A stretch of DNA of 64,000 nt from JBDHWG01 sp039810085 (GCA_039810085.1 JBDHWG010000001.1:62001-126000); one strand, 5' to 3'. Counted from the stretch's first letter, positions 48,039-57,079 are shown. Notes: generated by a model not told the origin, from the letters alone. Translations and numbers: made by a program.

Positions 48039-50858
48039 ATGAGACTGCGTGCCAGGCTTCTCGTTCTGACCGTGTTCGCCATCATCCTTCTGGCGCTCCT
48101 GTTCTATGGGGGCCAGGTGAGCGCGATGTCCGAACACAACCCTCTCTTTGCGTCAGCCCATCAGTCTGCTGCCAACCGAATAGATGCCGAAGTCTGCGGA
48201 ACCGTCGGTGCGTATGTTCCGGGTGTGTCGCTCACTGTTGGCGGCACATTGCTTAGATTCGCCGCAGGCGCTACAGTGAGTGGAGCGGAGCTGCTCCAGC
48301 TCGGCGCGAACGTCTGTGTCTCGTACACGACCAACGGACTGGGTCTCGTCACCAGCGCCACAGTGACAGCACAGCCCCCAGACGCAACCGCCACATCCCC
48401 TATCCCCACCCTTCCCCTGCCCACTGACACTCCCACCCTTCCCATCCCGACGCTTCCCCTCCCCACGGCCACGGTTGGGATCAGCACGACCATCAACGTC
48501 TGCGGCGTCGTGACGGCCTTCCAGACGGCGACGGCGAACGCCCCCGGCTCCATCACCATTGGTGGCGTCACCTACCCGATTGCCGCCAACACGGTCCTGC
48601 AAGGCCAGGAAAGTCTTCGCACGGGAGATAACGCCTGCCTCTCGGCGACGCTGAACGCCTCCGGGCAGATTACTGGCGGCCAGATCACGGTGAACGCGGG
48701 CGGCAGCGTCAACGTCTGCGGCGTCGTCTCGGCGTACACGCCCGCCACGGCCCTGACGGCTGGCTCCGTGACCATCGGCGGCCAGACCATCCCGATTGCC
48801 GCAGGCACGACGCTGGCCGGCCAGAACCTGCTCACCATCGGCAACAACGTCTGCCTCAACGGGACGCTCAACGGCGCAGGTCAAGTCAGTAGCGGTGGTG
48901 TCACTGCCAACGCTAGCGGCGGCACGACCATCAACGTCTGCGGCGACGTCACAAACTTCACCGCCGCAACGGCGAACGCCCCCGGTTCCATCACCATCGG
49001 CGGCCAGACCTTCCCCATCGCCGCTGGTACGACCCTGACCGGCCAGAATAACATCGTCCTCGGCAGCCCCTACTGCTTGAGCGGCACACTCAACGCCAAC
49101 GGCCAGCTCAGCAACGGCACGCTGACGGCCAACGCGAGTGGTAGCGTCAACGTCTGCGGCGTCGTCTCGGCGTACACGCCCGCCACGGCCCTGACGGCTG
49201 GCTCCGTGACCATCGGCGGCCAGACCATCCCGATTGCCGCAGGCACGACGCTGGCCGGCCAGAACCTGCTCACCATCGGCAACAACGTCTGCCTCAACGG
49301 GACGCTCAACGGCGCAGGTCAAGTCAGTAGCGGTGGTGTCACTGCCAACGCTAGCGGCGGCACGACTATCAACGTCTGCGGCGACGTCACAAACTTCACT
49401 GCCGCAACGGCGAACGCCCCCGGTTCCATCACCATCGGCGGCCAGACCTTCCCCATCGCCGCTGGCACGACCCTGACCGGCCAGAATAACATCGTCCTCG
49501 GCAGCCCCTACTGCTTGAGCGGCACACTCAACGCCAACGGCCAGCTCAGCAACGGCACGCTGACGCTCAACACCTCGGGCCAACTGTGCGGCGTCGTGAT
49601 GGCCCTGTCCGCCAATAGCATCACCATCAACGGTCAGGTGCTCACCCTCGCGCCGAATGCCAGCATTGGCCCAGGCGTAGGCGCCTGCGTCTCGGCGTGC
49701 GCGCAGCTCAACACCGCCGGCCAGGTCATTAGCGTCTCGGTCAACGCTGCCGCCAACGTCACGGGCGTCGTCTCAGCCTACGTGCCCGGCTCCTCCATCA
49801 CGGTCAACGGCCAGACGTTCCCCCTCGCGCCCGACGCGAACATCAGCGGTACTATTGGGGTTGGATCGACGGTTACCCTCGCCCTGAACAGCGCGGGGCA
49901 AGCCGCGTGTGTCACCGTCACCTCGCCCGGCGGCACCGCGACGGCCACCGCGACCACAACGCCTGTCCCCGCCGGCACGGCGACCGCCACAGCAACGCCG
50001 ACGGCCACTGGCGCTGCGGGTGGGACGGCGACTGCCACCGCGACCGCGACGCGTACGACTGTCCCTGGTAGTACGGCCACGGCAACGGCCACTGCGACGC
50101 GTACGACTGTCCCCGGCGGTACGGCCACAGTGACGGCCACCGCCACTGCGACGGCGCTACCGACACCGATGCCAGGCATGGCGAACGTGTGCGGTGTCGT
50201 GTACGATGCTGTGACGCACCAGCCTATCCCGGGCGCGACGGTTCAGTTGTTCACCGCCACCGGCGGCAGCCAGGCCAGCGTCACGTCCGGCGCGAACGGG
50301 GGCTACTGCTTCTTGAATGTTCCGCCGGGATCATACGTGGTTGTTGGCTCGCACCCGAACTACAACCCCGACCAGCGGACAGTTCAAGCCACGCCTGACC
50401 ACACCACGACGGTCGATTTGTTCCTGACCCCCCATACGGGCGGCACACCGACGCCAATCCCCACCGCGACTCCTGTGACCGGCGGACCTTCGGCGACAGG
50501 CTCGCTGTGCGGCTACGTGACGAACCAGGCCACCGGCTCGGTCATCGTCGGCGCGATTGTCGAGCTGTTCGATGAGCGCGGGGCCGTCATCGCCCGTACT
50601 GTCACCGACGCCAGCGGCAACTACTGCTTCTCCGGTGTACCCGCCGGCTCATACGCCCTGGTTGCCCACGTGCCGGAGTGCCCAGGCCAGACTCGCTGTA
50701 CCAGTCAGCTCGTCAACGTCCAGGTTGTCGCGGCCCAGGCCCGTCGCGTCGATGTGGCGCTAGAGTGCATGGCGGGCACACGGCATACACTCTACCTGCC
50801 GTTGATCGAGCGAGACTGGTCGCTCTTGGCAGGCGCACCCTCGCTCTCCAATCCGTAG
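48039..50858 (+). CDS. Secreted DUF5666-repeat protein with CarboxypepD_reg domains and C-terminal YLPLI motif
   Basis: A 939-residue exported protein. A signal peptide (1-30) is followed by eight DUF5666-type units of about 70 residues. Six of them have the VCGxV...GSITIGGxxxPIAAxTxLxGQ frame. Repeats 3-4 and 5-6 are almost identical because a 438-bp DNA segment has been duplicated. Then come a Thr/Ala-rich stretch (TATATATRTTVPG repeats) and two carboxypeptidase-regulatory-like domains (VCGVVYDAVTHQPIPGATV and LCGYVTNQATGSVIVGAIV). The end has HTLYLPLIERDW, the same motif that ends the 19-kb protein. It has no LPXTG anchor. The ATG has SD AAGGGGGG. Likely a surface or matrix protein. Confidence 0.87.
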   Translation: MRLRARLLVLTVFAIILLALLFYGGQVSAMSEHNPLFASAHQSAANRIDAEVCGTVGAYVPGVSLTVGGTLLRFAAGATVSGAELLQLGANVCVSYTTNGLGLVTSATVTAQPPDATATSPIPTLPLPTDTPTLPIPTLPLPTATVGISTTINVCGVVTAFQTATANAPGSITIGGVTYPIAANTVLQGQESLRTGDNACLSATLNASGQITGGQITVNAGGSVNVCGVVSAYTPATALTAGSVTIGGQTIPIAAGTTLAGQNLLTIGNNVCLNGTLNGAGQVSSGGVTANASGGTTINVCGDVTNFTAATANAPGSITIGGQTFPIAAGTTLTGQNNIVLGSPYCLSGTLNANGQLSNGTLTANASGSVNVCGVVSAYTPATALTAGSVTIGGQTIPIAAGTTLAGQNLLTIGNNVCLNGTLNGAGQVSSGGVTANASGGTTINVCGDVTNFTAATANAPGSITIGGQTFPIAAGTTLTGQNNIVLGSPYCLSGTLNANGQLSNGTLTLNTSGQLCGVVMALSANSITINGQVLTLAPNASIGPGVGACVSACAQLNTAGQVISVSVNAAANVTGVVSAYVPGSSITVNGQTFPLAPDANISGTIGVGSTVTLALNSAGQAACVTVTSPGGTATATATTTPVPAGTATATATPTATGAAGGTATATATATRTTVPGSTATATATATRTTVPGGTATVTATATATALPTPMPGMANVCGVVYDAVTHQPIPGATVQLFTATGGSQASVTSGANGGYCFLNVPPGSYVVVGSHPNYNPDQRTVQATPDHTTTVDLFLTPHTGGTPTPIPTATPVTGGPSATGSLCGYVTNQATGSVIVGAIVELFDERGAVIARTVTDASGNYCFSGVPAGSYALVAHVPECPGQTRCTSQLVNVQVVAAQARRVDVALECMAGTRHTLYLPLIERDWSLLAGAPSLSNP
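48705..49580. repeat. Near-identical 438-bp tandem duplication inside the DUF5666 gene
   Basis: Unit 1 (48705-49142) and unit 2 (49143-49580) agree at all but about three positions over their first 420 bp. The differences I saw are silent (for example ACCATC/ACTATC). Each unit encodes two DUF5666 repeats and keeps the frame. Identity at third codon positions points to a recent duplication. Confidence 0.92.
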
Positions 50859-50898
50859 CTCAGCGCCCGCGAACATACCGCCAATAGGTCTCTCCAGA

Positions 50899-50930
50899 CT
50901 GGCGCTCCTGGAAAAGGAGCGCCAGTTTGT
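50899..50930 (+). terminator. Terminator after the DUF5666 gene
   Basis: An 11-bp perfect stem CTGGCGCTCCT / AGGAGCGCCAG with loop GGAAA, then TTTGTTC, 40 bp after the stop. The rest of the 242-bp gap up to the methyltransferase shows only a small palindrome near 51007-51025. Confidence 0.88.
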
Positions 50931-51100
50931 TCACAATGACTTTAATTGGCATCCATGACCAGGCGCAAAAGGACGCTGAGAAGGACGGCGGCCGTGTAGT
51001 ATCTCATGGTGGGCGAGTCTACCATAGCGCTGGCAGGCTGTCTAGTCCCTCTGCATCCAAACAGCCCACAATCTCGTAATCTTTGGAAGGATGCATCACC

Positions 51101-51694
51101 ATGGACCCAACGATTGACGCCTACGACCGCCACCTGCCCGACGCGCCGCTCGACCTGGACCTGCCCCGCGAGCGCGCCCGCTTCTGTGCCATGCTGCCGC
51201 GCCAAGGGTGCGTGCTGGACCTGGGCGCGGGCAGCGGCTGGGCGGCCCGACGCATGAGGGCCGACGGCTTCCGGGCGATGGCTCTAGATCGCTCGGCCGG
51301 GCGAGTCGCTAGGGCGCGCGACGCGGCGGCGCCGCCGTTCGTCCTGGGCGACATGCGGGCGCTGCCCTTCGCGGCGAGCATTTTCGACGGTGTGTGGGCG
51401 TGCGCCTCCTTGCTGCACCTGGCGAAGATAGAGATGCCAGCGGCGCTGCGTGCTATCTGCGCTGTGCTTCGCCCGACCGGAGCGCTGTTTGTGAGCTTAA
51501 AGGCGGGCGAAGGCGAAGGCCGAGATGCGGATGCGCGTCAGGCCGGAAGGTTCTTCGCCTATTACGGAGAAGCCGAGATAGACGCGCTGCTGGCGCAGGC
51601 TGGCTTCCACGTCGTCGATGGCTGGACCAGCCCCGCGCCGTCATGGGATCCGGCTCACCCGTGGTTGAGCCGTTTCGCCCTCGTTGCGTTATGA
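51101..51694 (+). CDS. Class I SAM-dependent methyltransferase
   Basis: A 197-residue cytosolic protein of the Methyltransf_11/25 type. Motif I is VLDLGAGSGWAARRM (about residue 37), the motif II acid is in MALDRSAG, then GDMRALPFAASIFDGVWACASLLHL. The substrate is unknown. The ATG at 51101 is preceded by GGAAGG and starts MDPTIDAYD; an in-frame TTG at 51083 is less likely. It is a single gene between a terminator and the sigma-factor promoter. Confidence 0.88.
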   Translation: MDPTIDAYDRHLPDAPLDLDLPRERARFCAMLPRQGCVLDLGAGSGWAARRMRADGFRAMALDRSAGRVARARDAAAPPFVLGDMRALPFAASIFDGVWACASLLHLAKIEMPAALRAICAVLRPTGALFVSLKAGEGEGRDADARQAGRFFAYYGEAEIDALLAQAGFHVVDGWTSPAPSWDPAHPWLSRFALVAL

Positions 51695-51719
51695 GATTTC
51701 GAGATTCATGCAATTCTCA

Positions 51720-51760
51720 TGTCAAAAGCCTTGACAAACCTTGTATAATCGTTGTATAAT
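51720..51760 (+). promoter_or_regulatory. Near-consensus promoter with overlapping inverted repeat (possible operator)
   Basis: TTGACA (51731-51736), 18-bp spacer, TATAAT (51755-51760), with another TATAAT at 51744-51749. TGTCAA (51720-51725) and TTGACA (51731-51736) form a perfect 6-bp inverted repeat that covers the -35 box. The transcript would start near 51767, about 26 bases before the sigma-factor gene. A regulator, possibly the XRE protein two genes downstream, could bind here. Confidence 0.75.
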
Positions 51761-51792
51761 GTCTGCATAAGGCTGCCGAACAATAATTAGGT

Positions 51793-52476
51793 ATGGAAAA
51801 GAGCGCAACAATGTCTGGACGAACGAACAGTGAGTGGTTGAGCGACCTTCAGTCCGTCGGCCCGCGCCAGGACCGCGCCCTCATCGAGCTACGCAACCAC
51901 CTGGCCCGCGCCACGGAGTTCTACCTACAGCGGCGCGAGGGCCAACTTCGCGGCCTGGACCACACCGAGCAGCGTCAGCTCGTCGAGGATGTCGCCCAGG
52001 ATGCTCTGGTGCGCGTGCTGGATCACCTTGACTCGTTCCGGGGCGAGAGCCGCTTCACGACGTGGGCCGCAAAGTTCGCCGTCCACGCCGCCGCCGCCGA
52101 GCTGCGCCGCGCCCGCTGGCGCAACGTTTCCCTGGACGCTGCCCCCGAGGACAACGACGAAGGCGAGTTGGGCCAGTTCCTCACCGAGCCGGGTGGGATC
52201 GCGCCGGAGCGCCTTGCGGCCCAGGACCAGGCGTGGGACGCGGTGCAGAGCGCCCTGGACATGGGCCTGACGGAGCGCCAGCGCGAAGCGCTCGTCGCCG
52301 TCATCGTGGATGGCCGCCCGGTGCCGGAGGTTGCCCGCAAGCTCAAGACCACCCAGAACGCGCTCTATAAGCTCGTGTTCGACGCCCGCGCCCGCCTGCG
52401 CCGCTCGCTACAGGGCTACGGCTGGTCCGTCACAGACGTTCTGGATACATTTGACTCTGCTTGCCCAACCTGCTAA
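51793..52476 (+). CDS. Sigma-70-family (ECF-like) RNA polymerase sigma factor
   Basis: A 227-residue protein. Region 2 is at about 65-120 (DVAQDALVRVLDHLDSFRGE... WAAKFAVHAAAAELRRARWR) and region 4 at about 160-212 (LTERQREALVAVIV... VARKLKTTQNALYKLVF). Region 3 is absent, as in ECF factors. It ends in a short CPTC motif. ECF genes are usually followed by an anti-sigma gene; here the next gene encodes an XRE-type regulator instead. An ATG at 51811 is an alternative start. Confidence 0.9.
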   Translation: MEKSATMSGRTNSEWLSDLQSVGPRQDRALIELRNHLARATEFYLQRREGQLRGLDHTEQRQLVEDVAQDALVRVLDHLDSFRGESRFTTWAAKFAVHAAAAELRRARWRNVSLDAAPEDNDEGELGQFLTEPGGIAPERLAAQDQAWDAVQSALDMGLTERQREALVAVIVDGRPVPEVARKLKTTQNALYKLVFDARARLRRSLQGYGWSVTDVLDTFDSACPTC

Positions 52477-52565
52477 AATTGCCTCATCGGCTTTTTGACC
52501 CAAGTTGTGCAAGTCGGGGCCGGAGCGCCCCCCACCACGCCACGATGGCGTAAGGAGTCACCCAC

Positions 52566-52997
52566 ATGCTAAACTCATTCGGACACCTGCTGAAGGGCTA
52601 TCGCCTGAGCAAGGGGATGACCCAGAAAGAGCTGGCGGACGCGGTCGGCGTCAACGGCAGCTACATCGCGCGTCTGGAGCGCGACGAGCGCCGCCCCTCG
52701 CGCAAGGTCGTCCTGTCCCTGGCTAAAGCTCTCGATCTGCCGGCCGAGGACAGTGACCGCCTGCTCGCGAGCGCTCAGCACCTGCCCGAAGGCGACATGG
52801 CGCGCATCATTGCCGAGTCGGGCATCTCGCTGACCCATCCGGCGGTTGAAGCCGTCTCAGCGGCATTGCAGGACAAGGACCTTAGCCCGCACGCGCGGGA
52901 GCAGCTGGAAAACGAAGTCATCGCTTACGTAACGTTCCGCGCGCAGCAACTTCGCCAGCAGGAGCAGGACCGCCCTCAGCGGGCGAAGGCGCACTAA
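52566..52997 (+). CDS. XRE-family helix-turn-helix regulator
   Basis: A 143-residue DNA-binding protein. Residues about 5-60 are a classic XRE helix-turn-helix (LKGYRLSKGMTQKELADAVG, then SYIARLERDERRPSRKV). The remainder is helical and ends in a Gln/Arg-rich tail. The ATG has SD AAGGAGT. It lies 89 bp after the sigma gene on the same strand, with no terminator I can see between, so it may belong to the same operon and act on its promoter. Confidence 0.9.
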   Translation: MLNSFGHLLKGYRLSKGMTQKELADAVGVNGSYIARLERDERRPSRKVVLSLAKALDLPAEDSDRLLASAQHLPEGDMARIIAESGISLTHPAVEAVSAALQDKDLSPHAREQLENEVIAYVTFRAQQLRQQEQDRPQRAKAH

Positions 52998-53018
52998 ACC
53001 GGGTTCACACGGAATGGG

Positions 53019-53047
53019 AAGGGGGAGAGTTTCGACTCTCCCCCTTT
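53019..53047 (+). terminator. Terminator with a TTCG loop after the XRE gene
   Basis: AAGGGGGAGAGT-TTCG-ACTCTCCCCCTT, a 12-bp stem with the extra-stable TTCG loop, then TTTG. Confidence 0.88.
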
Positions 53048-53063
53048 GCCGTGTATTGCCTTT

Positions 53064-53107
53064 GTCACTCCGTCACATCTTCCCCCGTCCCTTCGCCACT
53101 CCGCCAC
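53064..53107. repeat. Second copy of the GTGGCGGAGTGGCG repeat
   Basis: GTCACTCCGTCAC (53064-53076) and CGCCACTCCGCCAC (53094-53107). The latter is the reverse complement of the arm at 41358 (GTGGCGGAGTGGCG). It lies just 3' of the membrane-protein gene at 53118. Confidence 0.5.
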
Positions 53108-53117
53108 CTCTCCCGCG

Positions 53118-54227
53118 TCACCCCGTGAGCGCCCGCCGTCGATAGAGGACCAGCACCAGCAGCAACACCAGTTCTACCAGCGAAATCGCAATCGTGTAGA
53201 ACAGCTCGAAGTAGAACGAGATCAGGTTGAGCATCGTCAGCGACAGCAGCAGCGCCACCATCCCGGAGCGTGCGCCCTGGCGAATCCGATTGCGCAGCAG
53301 AAAGACCGCCGCGATGAGGTAGAGCAGCCCGACGGCCATAGCGCCCGTCGCGCGAAACACAAGCCACCACGGGTTTGTGACCAGATACTCCGTCGTCCCG
53401 TTGCGGATGACCCACTCGAAGGCCCCGCCGTAGGACGAGTAGACGTAGGACAGGGCGCTGAAGTTCCCCAGTTGCGCCAGCCCCAGGAACAGGAAGCCGA
53501 GAATCAGGATGACACGCAGCGGCTGCAAGCCGATGTACTGGCGCACGAACAGGCGGGCGCTCTCTAGCTCCACCTCGACCGGATCGGCCTCCCGCGACAC
53601 AACATCCAACCCCTCGGCGTTCAGGAAGTCGAGCATCTCCCGCGCCAGCTTGGCGACATTCGGGTCCGTCGTGTCCGACTGGACCCGCTGGAGGCTGTCC
53701 AAGAGGTCGCGGCGCTCCTCCGGGTCCAGGTCGTGGTCGAGCACCTCCTTCATCTCGTCCAGCACGCGGTACAGCTCGTTGCGGGCACTGGTCGGTGGCG
53801 GCCGCCGCGTCTGGAGATATATCCACACCGTCACCAGGAACACGCCGTAGATAATGGGCGCAGCAATGGGGACGAAGTAGTCCGTACTGGACGTAATGAA
53901 CTTACCGACCTCGTCGATGAACAAACCCACACCAATGCCGGCGAGCGCCGAGGCCAGGCTGAGTGCCCACTGGTTGGCAAGCATGAGGGGCAACACGGCG
54001 GCGACGAAGAGGATGAGGCCACCCCACAGCACGTGGGCAATGTGAATCGGGCCACCCCCGCCGATCTGGGGATAGCCCGTCAGCTCCAGGTAGACCCGGG
54101 TGACAATCACCGTGGCTGCGAACCCGACCAGCACGAACAGCATGTGGCGCGATGCGTTGAAACGCCGCACCGGCGTCCGGTTGGCGCGGGACTTACGGCG
54201 AGCCGCGCGCAGTGCCCTTTCAGCCAC
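53118..54227 (-). CDS. Integral membrane protein of unknown function
   Basis: A 369-residue protein. A basic N terminus is followed by four hydrophobic segments (about 30-50, 65-85, 88-108, 120-140), a soluble region of about 90 residues (RNELYRVLDEMKEVLDHDLDPEERRD...), and four more segments to the C terminus. A conserved-looking VGLFIDEVGKFITSSTDYF lies between the third and fourth. No known domain is recognised. The GTG start has SD AAAGGAGT. A possible leader peptide is encoded just upstream. Confidence 0.8.
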   Translation of the reverse strand: MAERALRAARRKSRANRTPVRRFNASRHMLFVLVGFAATVIVTRVYLELTGYPQIGGGGPIHIAHVLWGGLILFVAAVLPLMLANQWALSLASALAGIGVGLFIDEVGKFITSSTDYFVPIAAPIIYGVFLVTVWIYLQTRRPPPTSARNELYRVLDEMKEVLDHDLDPEERRDLLDSLQRVQSDTTDPNVAKLAREMLDFLNAEGLDVVSREADPVEVELESARLFVRQYIGLQPLRVILILGFLFLGLAQLGNFSALSYVYSSYGGAFEWVIRNGTTEYLVTNPWWLVFRATGAMAVGLLYLIAAVFLLRNRIRQGARSGMVALLLSLTMLNLISFYFELFYTIAISLVELVLLLVLVLYRRRALTG

Positions 54228-54245
54228 AGGGTTACTCCTTTCCCA

Positions 54246-54275
54246 TCATCGCCGCTTGCTATAGGCGTCTTTCAT
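54246..54275 (-). CDS. Possible 9-codon leader ORF
   Basis: ATG AAA GAC GCC TAT AGC AAG CGG CGA TGA on the minus strand (MKDAYSKRR), preceded by CCAGGAGAG. It ends 18 bases before the GTG of the membrane-protein gene. The good SD is the only support. Confidence 0.25.
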   Translation of the reverse strand: MKDAYSKRR

Positions 54276-54322
54276 GCTCACTCTCCTGGTAGAACGAGTC
54301 AGGAACGCGAAGGCGCAAGACA

Positions 54323-54925
54323 CTAGGGCAACTGCGGCATCGTCGCGCCGAGCGCCTGGGCGATCTGCGCCATGGCGTCACGCTCGTCATCCGTCACGAG
54401 CTTCTTGCGGAAGCCGAGGAAGCCCCCTTCCTTGGTCGCCTCGGCCACAGCGACCCCACACGCCATTACCCAGTTCTTGTACTCGACAGCTTCGTTGGCG
54501 TCAACTCGGGCCACAATCGCGGCGGCTCGGCGGCACATCGTCAGCGTCTCAGCCAGGATTTCATCCGGGCTTTCCGGGCGCTGCGACGCTTCGGCATCCT
54601 CATCCGCCTCGTCGTCTCCCTCTTCCGCCTCACCCTCGCTTTCGTCCTCCCACTCGCCCTCGCCTTCCTCGCTTTCGTCCCCCGCTTCTGCCTCGTCTTC
54701 CTCCGCCAGCACCTCTTCTTCGCCCCCCTTGTTCTGTTCGAGGATGGACTGGATCAGCGTCGAGTTGGGAAATTTCTTCGCCAGCTCCGCCGGCGCCTCC
54801 ACCATCGTTTCCGTCTCTAGAAACGTTCCCTCGACGCCGCCCGGCGAGGCCGTCATGACCGCCAGGCCGACCTGCAAGACTGTCTGAAATAGAAACTCTT
54901 TGTCCTGCGCCGTCAGTTCGTCCAT
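54323..54925 (-). CDS. Acidic protein of unknown function
   Basis: A 200-residue soluble protein. Residues about 1-65 and 125-200 are helical and ordered. Between them lies a 60-residue run of almost only Glu, Asp, Ala, Gly and Ser (about 66-125). The C-terminal part has GGFLGFRKKLVTDDERDAM, a pattern of small conserved bacterial proteins whose function I do not know. The ATG follows an AGGAGAG SD. It lies between two membrane-protein genes on the same strand. Confidence 0.78.
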   Translation of the reverse strand: MDELTAQDKEFLFQTVLQVGLAVMTASPGGVEGTFLETETMVEAPAELAKKFPNSTLIQSILEQNKGGEEEVLAEEDEAEAGDESEEGEGEWEDESEGEAEEGDDEADEDAEASQRPESPDEILAETLTMCRRAAAIVARVDANEAVEYKNWVMACGVAVAEATKEGGFLGFRKKLVTDDERDAMAQIAQALGATMPQLP

Positions 54926-54991
54926 TGCGCACGCTCTCCTGATAAGTAAATTGTTGCCATTATGCGCCCCAATGATACTCCATCGGACGCC

Positions 54992-57079
54992 TTATTTCCA
55001 GAGTCCCCCCATCACCGCGAACGATGTCACCGTGCCCACGGCGGCCAGGGCGAGAATCGCAAAATATATGCGACGCGGCCTGCCCCACCAGCCCCGCAGC
55101 CAGGCCGCGATGAACAGGGCAACCAGGACGATGGTGAGCACGGCGGCAAGCGGCGGCAGCCAGAGCAGCCAGCCAGCGTTCGACGGCAGACCGAACAACA
55201 GCACCGTCCGCTCGCCCAGGACCGTCACCGCCGCCAGTCCCTCCAGGAACAACCCCGCCACAATGCCCGTCAGCGCCGCGAGCCACGGCGCGAGCCGCGC
55301 GAGCCAGGGCTGCCCCCGCCCGCGCCGCCGCACCCGATTCACAAGCCAGCTCACCGGCCAGACCAGGATCACCGAGTCGAGCACGAGAATCAGCGCCGAC
55401 GGCAGCGCAATAGGGCGCACATCCAGGTTGCCTACGGCGTGCATCGTTGCCGCGAGCCTGGGCCGGTCGATGACTTGCGCCGGCGTCACGAAGGACGGCG
55501 CCGGCTCGCTTGTCAGACAGCTCGCGTCGGGCGCTTGCGTCGGATTCGCCAGGAACGCCTGCACAATCTGCGTCGCGCAGGCGTTGCTCGAGAACGCGCC
55601 GTGCCCGCCCCACGGGAATGTGTAAGCGTACGACTGCCGTAGGGACGAGGCCGCCGTCTGGGCATAGGTCGGCGGCGTGATGGGGTCGAAGCGACCGGAG
55701 AAGAGGAGCGTCGGGACGTTGCTGACCACCGGCGCAACGGACGCTGGCGGCAGCGGCGGCGACTGCCAACCTTTGCACACGTCGAGGAAGGATTGTAGCT
55801 GGGTCGCCTCAGGCGCGGCGATTTCGGGCGGCAGACTGGACAGGTCCGCATCTTCCAGCCGGAAATTGCCGTCCTCAGCGCACATCACGGAGTAGTACAT
55901 TCCAGAGGCCATCGTGCGGTCGAACAGCAGCAGCGGCCAGACCTGGGCTGGCAAGGTAAACCGGCCATCCCGCGCATCGTAAATCATCTTGGGCAGCGCC
56001 GCCAGCAGCTCCGAAGGATACATGAGCTGGAACAGGATGCTGCTGAAGGTGTCACCGTCCACAACCGCGTTATATCTCCGGCCGGTCTTCGGGTCGGCGA
56101 TTTCCACCCGTGCGGGCGTCGCGTTCAACTTGTCGACGGTGTCGAAGAACACCTGCTTGAGGTCGGGATACGCGGCGTGGCACGCGGCGTCCTGGAGGCA
56201 GGCCTGGAACAGCTCGTCGAACGCGCGCAGCTGCGAGTGCGGCGCGTCGACGAGGAAGTTTAGCTGCGGCGGCGCGACGGAATCCAGAATAACGCTGCGC
56301 AGGGTGTCGGGGTACGCTCGCATCGTGTGCAGCGCCAGGAGCGTGCCGTAGGACACGCCGTACAGGTTAATCTTGTCGTAGCCGAGGGCGCGCCGCAGAC
56401 TGTCGATGTCGGCGGCGTTTTCGAGGCTGTTGTACGCCGCCAGGTCCACACCCGCGCGCGCCAGACGGTCGCGGCACGCCAGCGAGGCCGCCGCTTGCCG
56501 CCGCGCGCTCTCCTCCCGACTGAGCTGCTGCTCGAGCGTCTGGTCCAGCAACTCGAAGTCTTCCTGACAGATGAGCGCCGGTTGGGAGTAGTACGTGCCG
56601 CGCTGGTCGAACAGCACAATGTCCCGCTCGGCGCGAATCTTGTCCGCGTCGGGCAGCGCGTTTAGGAGGAACAGCGAGGCGTAGGTGTCGATGGTCGAGC
56701 CGCCCGGGCCGCCCTGGAGCATCACTAGCGGGTCGGGCGCGGGCGCGTCACTCGTGCTCTTGATGATTGCCACTGCCAGCTTGATTTGAGGGCCATTGGG
56801 GTTCGTATGGCGCAGCGGCACGCTGAGGTAGCCACACTCCACGTCGCGCCCCTCGACCACGCGCCCGGCGCCGGTCACGATGCTCCCCAGCGCGCCCGCC
56901 TCCTCAGGAACCAGGGGAAATGGGCAGGGCGCAGCCTCGAAGGCGCTGGCAGACTGCGGCGCTGGCGCAGCCGCCGCGCTCGCCGCGAGCACGAGGGCAA
57001 GCAGCAGCCCGGCGATGAGCAAAGCCAGGCGGCGGAAAGGAATCGTCGCGCGCCAAAGGTGGCTGGTCAACTGGGTCAC
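54992..57079 (-). CDS. TAP-like alpha/beta hydrolase (peptidase S33 type) with C-terminal membrane domain
   Basis: A 695-residue exported protein. A signal peptide (about 10-38) is followed by an alpha/beta hydrolase with oxyanion-loop HGGPG-like MLQGGPGGS, DQRGTYYSQ, nucleophile GVSYGTLLAL (Ser about 243), Asp in SGRFDPITPP and His in WGGHGAFSS, then a TAP-like C-terminal region. This is the order of tripeptidyl aminopeptidase/proline iminopeptidase relatives that clip peptides from the N terminus. Residues about 560-695 add four transmembrane segments, unusual for the family. The GTG start overlaps the DUF2721 stop in GTGA, so translation is coupled. Confidence 0.87.
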   Translation of the reverse strand: MTQLTSHLWRATIPFRRLALLIAGLLLALVLAASAAAAPAPQSASAFEAAPCPFPLVPEEAGALGSIVTGAGRVVEGRDVECGYLSVPLRHTNPNGPQIKLAVAIIKSTSDAPAPDPLVMLQGGPGGSTIDTYASLFLLNALPDADKIRAERDIVLFDQRGTYYSQPALICQEDFELLDQTLEQQLSREESARRQAAASLACRDRLARAGVDLAAYNSLENAADIDSLRRALGYDKINLYGVSYGTLLALHTMRAYPDTLRSVILDSVAPPQLNFLVDAPHSQLRAFDELFQACLQDAACHAAYPDLKQVFFDTVDKLNATPARVEIADPKTGRRYNAVVDGDTFSSILFQLMYPSELLAALPKMIYDARDGRFTLPAQVWPLLLFDRTMASGMYYSVMCAEDGNFRLEDADLSSLPPEIAAPEATQLQSFLDVCKGWQSPPLPPASVAPVVSNVPTLLFSGRFDPITPPTYAQTAASSLRQSYAYTFPWGGHGAFSSNACATQIVQAFLANPTQAPDASCLTSEPAPSFVTPAQVIDRPRLAATMHAVGNLDVRPIALPSALILVLDSVILVWPVSWLVNRVRRRGRGQPWLARLAPWLAALTGIVAGLFLEGLAAVTVLGERTVLLFGLPSNAGWLLWLPPLAAVLTIVLVALFIAAWLRGWWGRPRRIYFAILALAAVGTVTSFAVMGGLWK

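Noticed and set aside
48705..49580. Possible CRISPR or iteron array
   Set aside because: The repeats are 438 bp, in frame and without spacers. They are a coding duplication.
48153..49583. A 476-codon minus-strand frame with repeated sequence
   Set aside because: It is the antisense shadow of the DUF5666 repeats and is repeated only because they are.
50942..51007. A 21-residue hydrophobic peptide (MRYYTAAVLLSVLLRLVMDAN) on the minus strand
   Set aside because: No SD and no conserved pattern; it lies in the gap next to a terminator and is probably chance.
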